DNA of 10,986 nt. Origin: Bacillota bacterium. GTDB lineage: Bacteria; Bacillota; Dehalobacteriia; UBA4068. The notes below the pieces were generated by a model. The model had not been told where the DNA came from. It did not search any database and was given only the letters and a program-made list of their open reading frames with translations. Shown piece by piece: positions 7,445 to 10,986 of this stretch (positions are counted from its first letter, which is position 1; each line of letters opens with the position of its first letter). The position numbers were made by a program, and so were the translations under genes. The stretch lies in the NCBI GenBank assembly GCA_009778255.1, contig WRKD01000160.1, positions 1 to 10,986 of the forward strand, in the 5' to 3' direction.

Positions 7445-8305
7445 ATGCTTAATTATCGTAAAACGATCCAAAATTACCTTGTCATCACGGCAGGTGCGCT
7501 TTTGTTTGCCGTGGGTATATCTTTATTCTCCGAGCCCTTTCATATTGCTCCAGGCGGTATTTCCGGTCTTGCTATAATTATTAACTATTTAGTGAGCCTG
7601 CCGGTTGGTTTAACAATTATATGTATAAATATACCCCTCTTTTTTGCCGGTTTTCTTAAACTGGGGCGGTCATTCGTTATTTCCTCTCTTTATGCCATGC
7701 TGCTTTCTTCCGTTTTAATAGATCAGCTGGCTCATATTGAACCTTTTGTAGAAGACCCTTTATTGGCGGCATTATATGGCGGCTTACTTATTGGCGCGGG
7801 TATGGGGCTTGTTTTTGTCCATGGGGCTAGTACCGGCGGTTCGGATATTATTGTGCGCCTGCTGCGTTTACGCTTTGCCGGCTTAAAACTAGGCCGCATT
7901 ATGTTTTTAACCGATCTTTTTGTAATCGCCTTAGCTGCTATAGTTTTCGGCGATTTAAACCGTGCCCTTTATGCAATAATCACCGTTTACGTCAATTCTA
8001 TTGTGATAGATACTATTATTTATGGCTTAGAGTTTTCTAAGGTGGCTTATATTATCTCGCAAAAGAGCGAAGAAATTGCTTTACGTATACAAGAAGAATT
8101 AGAAAGGGGTGTAACCTTCATTTTTGGAGAAGGGGGTTATTCAGGACAACCTGCCAAAATCATCATGTGCGCGCTAAAGAGGCAACAAATAGTTAAGTTC
8201 TACGCTATTGTTCATGAAATAGACTCACAAGCCTTTGTAATAGTAACAGATGCTCACGAGGTAGTTGGCTATGGTTTTAAAACCCCAGGTATGCGTGAGC
8301 TATGA
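7445..8305 (+). CDS. YitT-family membrane protein (DUF161/DUF2179)
   Basis: The 286-residue protein has a hydrophobic N-terminal two-thirds, with about six membrane segments (roughly 10-30, 35-52, 54-72, 77-97, 106-126 and 150-195). A soluble C-terminal domain of the DUF2179 type follows from about 200 (VAYIISQKSEEIA through VVGYGF). Family marks include the early GGISGLA and the later GASTGGSDI glycine-rich turns. YitT proteins are widespread in Firmicutes, often in several copies. Their function is not established, though a transport role is commonly supposed from topology. AAAGGG lies 8 bases before the ATG. The gene follows thrS by 90 bases, so it may be co-transcribed by read-through. 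Family is clear, function is not. Confidence 0.9.
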   Translation: MLNYRKTIQNYLVITAGALLFAVGISLFSEPFHIAPGGISGLAIIINYLVSLPVGLTIICINIPLFFAGFLKLGRSFVISSLYAMLLSSVLIDQLAHIEPFVEDPLLAALYGGLLIGAGMGLVFVHGASTGGSDIIVRLLRLRFAGLKLGRIMFLTDLFVIALAAIVFGDLNRALYAIITVYVNSIVIDTIIYGLEFSKVAYIISQKSEEIALRIQEELERGVTFIFGEGGYSGQPAKIIMCALKRQQIVKFYAIVHEIDSQAFVIVTDAHEVVGYGFKTPGMREL

Positions 8306-8351
8306 ATTATAGTGTATTTTATTCAATATGTAAATAATAGCAATATAAAAG

Positions 8352-8373
8352 TTGGCCGCAGTTTCATGGCCAA
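8352..8373 (+). terminator. Hairpin after the yitT-like gene, possible terminator
   Basis: TTGGCC (8352-8357) pairs with GGCCAA (8368-8373) around a 10-base loop, about 46 bases after the stop codon. Only TTGT follows, so the U-run is poor and termination may be partial. Confidence 0.45.
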
Positions 8374-8402
8374 TTGTAATGGTGTAGCGCCTGTGATATA
8401 GT
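8374..8402 (+). promoter_or_regulatory. Promoter of the PRTase-like gene
   Basis: TTGTAA (8374-8379) and TATAGT (8397-8402) are 17 bases apart with an extended -10 TG. The TGTGATATAGT context closely echoes that of the lon promoter. It starts right after the preceding hairpin, which supports an independent transcription unit. Confidence 0.6.
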
Positions 8403-8436
8403 CGTTACGGGTAAAAAATAAAAGGGAGGTTATTGT

Positions 8437-9075
8437 ATGGAAAACAAGATATTTGACGTATGGCTACATAAGAATCCTTTGCTATCAATAAAAGTGATAC
8501 CCGGCCACTTTGCTACCAGTACTGTCCATATTAGCCATTATCTTGATATGAACCGCATGAAATCCACCACCTCAATTGCAATGGATGTAGGTCGAGAGAT
8601 GGCAATACCCTATCTTTCCAACACTATAGTGAATACCATCGTTTGTATGGAAAGAACAGTGGTTATAGGCTCTTTTGTGGCGCAGGAATTGCTTAGAAGA
8701 GGTGCAGCAAGTATTATTAGAGGTAATGATATTCATGTTATATCGCCATTAAGCAATAGAGAAGGAAAACTGGTTTTTCAAGAAAGTTCTTTAGGTTGGA
8801 TATCCAATAAAAATATTATATTACTGGTAGCGTCAATATCTGGCGGGCATACTGTAAATAGCGCTATGGAGTGTTTAGAGTATTATGGAGGCCGGGTGGT
8901 GGGGATTTCTGCCCTCTTTGCGGCTTCGGATGTTAAAGAACGCGTACATGCGCTGTTTAGTAAAGACGATATTCCAAAATATAAAATATATAGCCCCGGA
9001 GAATGTAAAATGTGTAGAGAAGGGCATAAATTGGACGCCGTTATTAGCAGTGAAGGTTATACAAAAATCAAATAG
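8437..9075 (+). CDS. Orotate-phosphoribosyltransferase-like protein (divergent PRTase fold)
   Basis: The 212-residue protein resembles PyrE-type phosphoribosyltransferases in length and layout, and matches a group often labelled orotate phosphoribosyltransferase in Firmicutes. The region that should be the PRPP-binding loop reads LLVASISGGHT at about 129-139, followed by a helix and GGRVVGISALF. In active PRTases this loop has two acidic residues (VDD or similar) before the Gly/Thr turn. Here Ala132 and Ser133 occupy those places, so normal catalysis is doubtful. A C-terminal C190-x2-C193 pair (CKMC) could bind a metal or be redox active. Translation starts at ATG 8437 with AAAGGGAGG 7 bases upstream. 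No pyrimidine-pathway gene lies nearby. Fold assignment is fairly sure, enzyme activity is not, and I therefore give no symbol. Confidence 0.75.
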   Translation: MENKIFDVWLHKNPLLSIKVIPGHFATSTVHISHYLDMNRMKSTTSIAMDVGREMAIPYLSNTIVNTIVCMERTVVIGSFVAQELLRRGAASIIRGNDIHVISPLSNREGKLVFQESSLGWISNKNIILLVASISGGHTVNSAMECLEYYGGRVVGISALFAASDVKERVHALFSKDDIPKYKIYSPGECKMCREGHKLDAVISSEGYTKIK

Positions 9076-9103
9076 CATTTAACTAATCAAATCGCTATTT
9101 TTT
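9070..9103. terminator. Shared terminator between convergent PRTase-like gene and queF
   Basis: AAATAGC (9070-9076) plus ATTT (9077-9080) pairs with AAAT (9089-9092) plus GCTATTT (9094-9100), with a bulged C at 9093 and TTT after the stem. On the minus strand an A/T-rich tail also follows (TTTTTGT after the stem). The hairpin covers the stop codon of one gene (9073-9075) and the last codons of queF, so the two convergent genes, 3 bases apart, probably use it in both directions. Confidence 0.6.
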
Positions 9104-9561
9104 AGACGATAATAAGCTAATTCTTCATACTTACTATTCGGTTCACCCCAACAGGAATATGGGTTTATACTTATTCCGCCTCGGGGTGTGAATTTGCCCA
9201 ATACTTCGATATACTTTGGTGAAAGCAGTTGCCGTAAATCTTTTACTATGGTATTAACACAATCTTCATGAAAGCCCCCATGATTTCGAAAGCTGAATAA
9301 ATACAGTTTAAGAGATTTGCTTTCAACCATTAAATGACCGGGAATATAATTTATATAAATAGAGGCAAAATCCGGTTGCCCGGTTATTGGGCAAAGACAA
9401 GTGAATTCAGGACAGTTGAATCTAATCATATAATCGATATCGTCATGTTTATTTGTTATAGTTTCCAGTAGTTTCGGGCAATAAGCGTTGGGATAATCTG
9501 TTTCTGCGTTGCCCAGAAGAGTAATACCATCCGTGTTACCGTTTATTAATTGTTTTTCCAT
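9079..9561 (-). CDS. queF: NADPH-dependent 7-cyano-7-deazaguanine reductase QueF
   Basis: QueF reduces the nitrile preQ0 to the amine preQ1 with NADPH, a late step in making queuosine for the wobble position of GUN-anticodon tRNAs. The 160-residue protein is the short, single-domain (YkvM) form with a T-fold. Visible residues are the nucleophile Cys57 in LCP, Asp64 in GQPD, the NADPH-binding QueF motif ESKSLKLY at 80-87, and His98-Glu99 in HGGFHED. They align with Cys55, Asp62, His96 and Glu97 of the B. subtilis enzyme. A longer frame opens at 9618, but GAGAGGA (9569-9575) lies 7 bases before the ATG at 9561, and the longer start would fall at the promoter's -35, so 9561 is chosen. No other queuosine gene is nearby and no preQ1 riboswitch fits the short leader. 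Confidence 0.96.
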   Translation of the reverse strand: MEKQLINGNTDGITLLGNAETDYPNAYCPKLLETITNKHDDIDYMIRFNCPEFTCLCPITGQPDFASIYINYIPGHLMVESKSLKLYLFSFRNHGGFHEDCVNTIVKDLRQLLSPKYIEVLGKFTPRGGISINPYSCWGEPNSKYEELAYYRLKNSDLIS

Positions 9562-9589
9562 ATACCTATCCTCTCTGTCTATTTTATAA

Positions 9590-9618
9590 AGTATAGCGTA
9601 AATAACGGCTAAAATCAA
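9590..9618 (-). promoter_or_regulatory. Promoter of queF
   Basis: On the minus strand, -35 TTGATT (9613-9618) and -10 TATACT (9590-9595) are 17 bases apart. The leader to the ATG is only about 20-25 bases, so a riboswitch is excluded in this transcript. Confidence 0.7.
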
Positions 9619-9667
9619 TAATCGCTTTAATTAAGTATTCTCAATTTTTTGCAGTAATTTTATTTAC

Positions 9668-9696
9668 TTGACGGCATATAAGGTTTATGTTAAAAT
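9668..9696 (+). promoter_or_regulatory. Promoter of tRNA-Leu
   Basis: TTGACG (9668-9673) and TAAAAT (9691-9696) are 17 bases apart, ending 18 bases before the tRNA. Its strength and position fit a stable-RNA promoter. It is back to back with the queF promoter. Confidence 0.75.
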
Positions 9697-9714
9697 TTGT
9701 GAGTAGTTCCTCCA

Positions 9715-9796
9715 GCGGGAGTGGCGGAATGGCAGACGCACCAGCCTTAGGAGCTGGCGGGAAACCGTGGGGGTTCGAGTCCCTTCTCCCGCACCA
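9715..9796 (+). tRNA. tRNA-Leu, anticodon UAG
   Basis: A complete 82-base class II tRNA. The acceptor stem GCGGGAG (9715-9721) pairs with CTCCCGC (9786-9792). The discriminator A is at 9793 and CCA is encoded at 9794-9796. The anticodon stem CCAGC/GCTGG (9741-9745, 9753-9757) encloses loop CTTAGGA with anticodon TAG at 9748-9750, which reads CUN leucine codons with emphasis on CUA. The long variable arm (about 9758-9768, CGG/CCG stem) is expected for tRNA-Leu. The T arm has TTCGAGT as its loop (9774-9780), with two G-U pairs in its stem. Nothing suggests loss of function. Confidence 0.97.
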
Positions 9797-9805
9797 AACC
9801 AATAT

Positions 9806-9855
9806 AATCCGAACCGCATTTTCCCTGTGGGAGATGGGTTCGGATTTGTTGTGTA
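9806..9855 (+). terminator. Terminator of tRNA-Leu
   Basis: AATCCGAACC (9806-9815) pairs perfectly with GGTTCGGATT (9837-9846). A small inner hairpin TCCC/GGGA (9822-9825, 9829-9832) lies inside, and a T-rich tail (TTGTTGTG) follows. It begins 10 bases after the tRNA, as expected for an intrinsic terminator of a single tRNA unit. Confidence 0.7.
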
Positions 9856-9934
9856 TTTCGATCATAACTTCTTTCCCAATGGCGCAAAACAACGCCCGGA
9901 ATCCAAGCCGAGAGGCCCGCGCAAGAAGTAGTGG
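9847..9934. other. Stretch between tRNA terminator and transposase, probably holding one IS end
   Basis: No gene is seen. A small stem GGCG/CGCC (9881-9884, 9893-9896) is present. The 7-mer CAAGCCG occurs here near 9903 on the plus strand and again, inverted, at the far right edge (10979-10985). This could be part of a terminal inverted repeat, but 7 bases is weak support and the other end of the element is probably beyond the window. Confidence 0.25.
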
Positions 9935-10986
9935 CTATTGGCTAATCCCAAGTAATTGTAAAATACGATTTTGTTCATCAGTAGGTACAGTGATTACATT
10001 TGTTATGGCATTTTGGAATTCAACTGTATTTTTTCTGATGCACTTCAAGGTTTCCATGATATAGTCAAATGTGTATTTTCTACCAGCCTCTGTCCCATCT
10101 ATTTCAAATAACGGCTGCAACCGCTGCTTCATATGCCACATTACATAATATGCCAGCATGCAAATAAAAACATGGCATTTGATTCGGTCGTCGGTTTTAT
10201 GGTAAACCGGATGGATTTCCAAGCGAACTGTTTTCATGTTGGTAAAAGCTTGCTCCACTTTTACAAGGCTTTTATAATACGCAACTACCTCGCAAGCTGC
10301 CATGTCTTCCGCCGTTACATCTGTATAGATTACGTGCTCGTAATTGAATTTTTTTACCATGCCGCGGTCGCCGACGAACACCGCTTTTTTCATGCCGTAT
10401 TTCTCTTTAAGTTCAGCTATTTTGTCAAAAACCATCGTTTCGTCCTTGGTGTTACCCTTCAAAACCTCGACAGCTACCGGGCAGCCGTCTTTGGAGCAAA
10501 GCAGCGATATAACGATCTGTTCTTTCCCGCGTTTTTTGTCACGATTGTAGCCGAATTCGACCAGATCGCTGTCGTCATACTCGCCTTCAAAATAGCTGCT
10601 GGTTATGTCGTACAGGACTATCATCCCGTCTTGTAAATGTTTCTTTGCCAGATTCCTCTGAATGGCATCCTGCCGCTCAAGGAGCCTGTCCATTGCTTCA
10701 TAACAATGGATGTTTACATCGACATTGTCTATGCCGCAGACCTCCCAGAGTGCGCTATACGAGCCGCAGTGGGAAAGTGACAGTTTGCTCCCCGCATAGA
10801 TTATTCGCCCGGCGATCATGGCCAGACTTGAGCGCACCCATTCCTCGGAAGGGCGGGAATATATATCGCTCATCAGGCCGATCTCCTTCATAAGCGTATA
10901 TAATGCATGAGACGCCCCGTACTCGCGGCTTAAGGTGATTTTGAAATCCTCTTTCATCACTGTCCTTCCTTGAAGGGCGGCTTGCA
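9935..10986 (-). pseudogene. IS1634/IS4-family transposase, internally deleted and cut by the window edge
   Basis: This is a DDE transposase of the IS1634 type. The N-terminal part matches the family (REYGAS, GSKLS, HCYEAMDRLLERQ), as do YDITSSYFEGEY with the first catalytic Asp (codon 10607-10609), FGYNRDKKRGKEQIV, GDRGM with the second Asp (10367-10369), and YYKSLVKVEQAF with the catalytic Glu (10253-10255). The C-terminal HVFICMLAYYVMWHMKQ is also typical. Only about 38 residues separate the second Asp from the Glu, whereas family members have an insertion domain of well over 100 residues there, so an in-frame stretch is missing just after GDRGMVKK. The frame is open to base 10986. An ATG at 10957 behind AAGGAAGG is a possible start, but relatives have more N-terminal sequence, so the true start may lie outside. 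Probably inactive; family assignment is firm. Confidence 0.82.

Noticed and set aside
9562..9714. preQ1 riboswitch upstream of queF.
   Set aside because: The likely promoter leaves only about 20-25 leader bases, and no preQ1 aptamer pattern is visible on the minus strand.
9641..10064. Overlapping open frames on both strands across the tRNA, including a GGMADAPALGAGG-type peptide.
   Set aside because: These peptides are translations of tRNA-Leu itself, a well-known source of spurious gene calls. The tRNA folds completely.
10133..10893. Plus-strand open frames of 68-167 codons opposite the transposase.
   Set aside because: They are antisense shadows of a frame with clear transposase motifs, and they lack convincing ribosome sites and recognisable domains.
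9897..10986. Complete insertion sequence with terminal inverted repeats at CAAGCCG.
   Set aside because: Only 7 bases match and the transposase frame is still open at the window edge, so the element boundary cannot be set here.

Overview
The window looks like a chromosomal segment of a low-to-mid GC Firmicute (Bacillota), most likely of the Clostridia or a neighbouring class. The pointers are the lon-engB gene pair, a YitT-family membrane protein, strong purine-rich Shine-Dalgarno sites, near-consensus sigma-A promoters with 17-18 base spacers, and a single-domain (YkvM-type) QueF. The unusual housekeeping choice is a class I (archaeal-type) lysyl-tRNA synthetase. I cannot name the species from sequence alone.

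Layout. Bases 1-127 are a dense run of four inverted repeats downstream of engB. Bases 127-3131 (minus strand) hold lon followed by engB, overlapping by 7 bases: an ATP-dependent quality-control protease and a ribosome-assembly GTPase in one transcript. A divergent promoter region (3138-3362) separates them from the plus-strand pair lysK-thrS (3363-7354), two aminoacyl-tRNA synthetases that appear to share one promoter. Next come a YitT-like membrane protein (7445-8305) and a divergent orotate-phosphoribosyltransferase-like protein (8437-9075) with its own promoter. The latter is convergent with queF (9079-9561, minus), and a shared A/T-rich hairpin lies over the junction. tRNA-Leu(UAG) follows on the plus strand (9715-9796) with a consensus promoter and a hairpin terminator. 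The right end is an IS1634/IS4-type transposase on the minus strand that lacks its central region and runs off the window.

Functional reading. Most of the window is translation-related housekeeping: two synthetases, a leucine tRNA, the ribosome-assembly GTPase EngB, and QueF for the queuosine wobble modification. Lon and the transposase are the exceptions, with YitT and the PRTase-like protein of unknown function. The points that most deserve a second look are the fusion of class I LysRS to a MetRS/CsaA-type tRNA-binding domain, the PRTase-like protein with a degenerate PRPP loop, the hairpin cluster at the left edge, and the in-frame internal loss in the transposase. I see no CRISPR array, toxin-antitoxin pair, phage gene or defence system.
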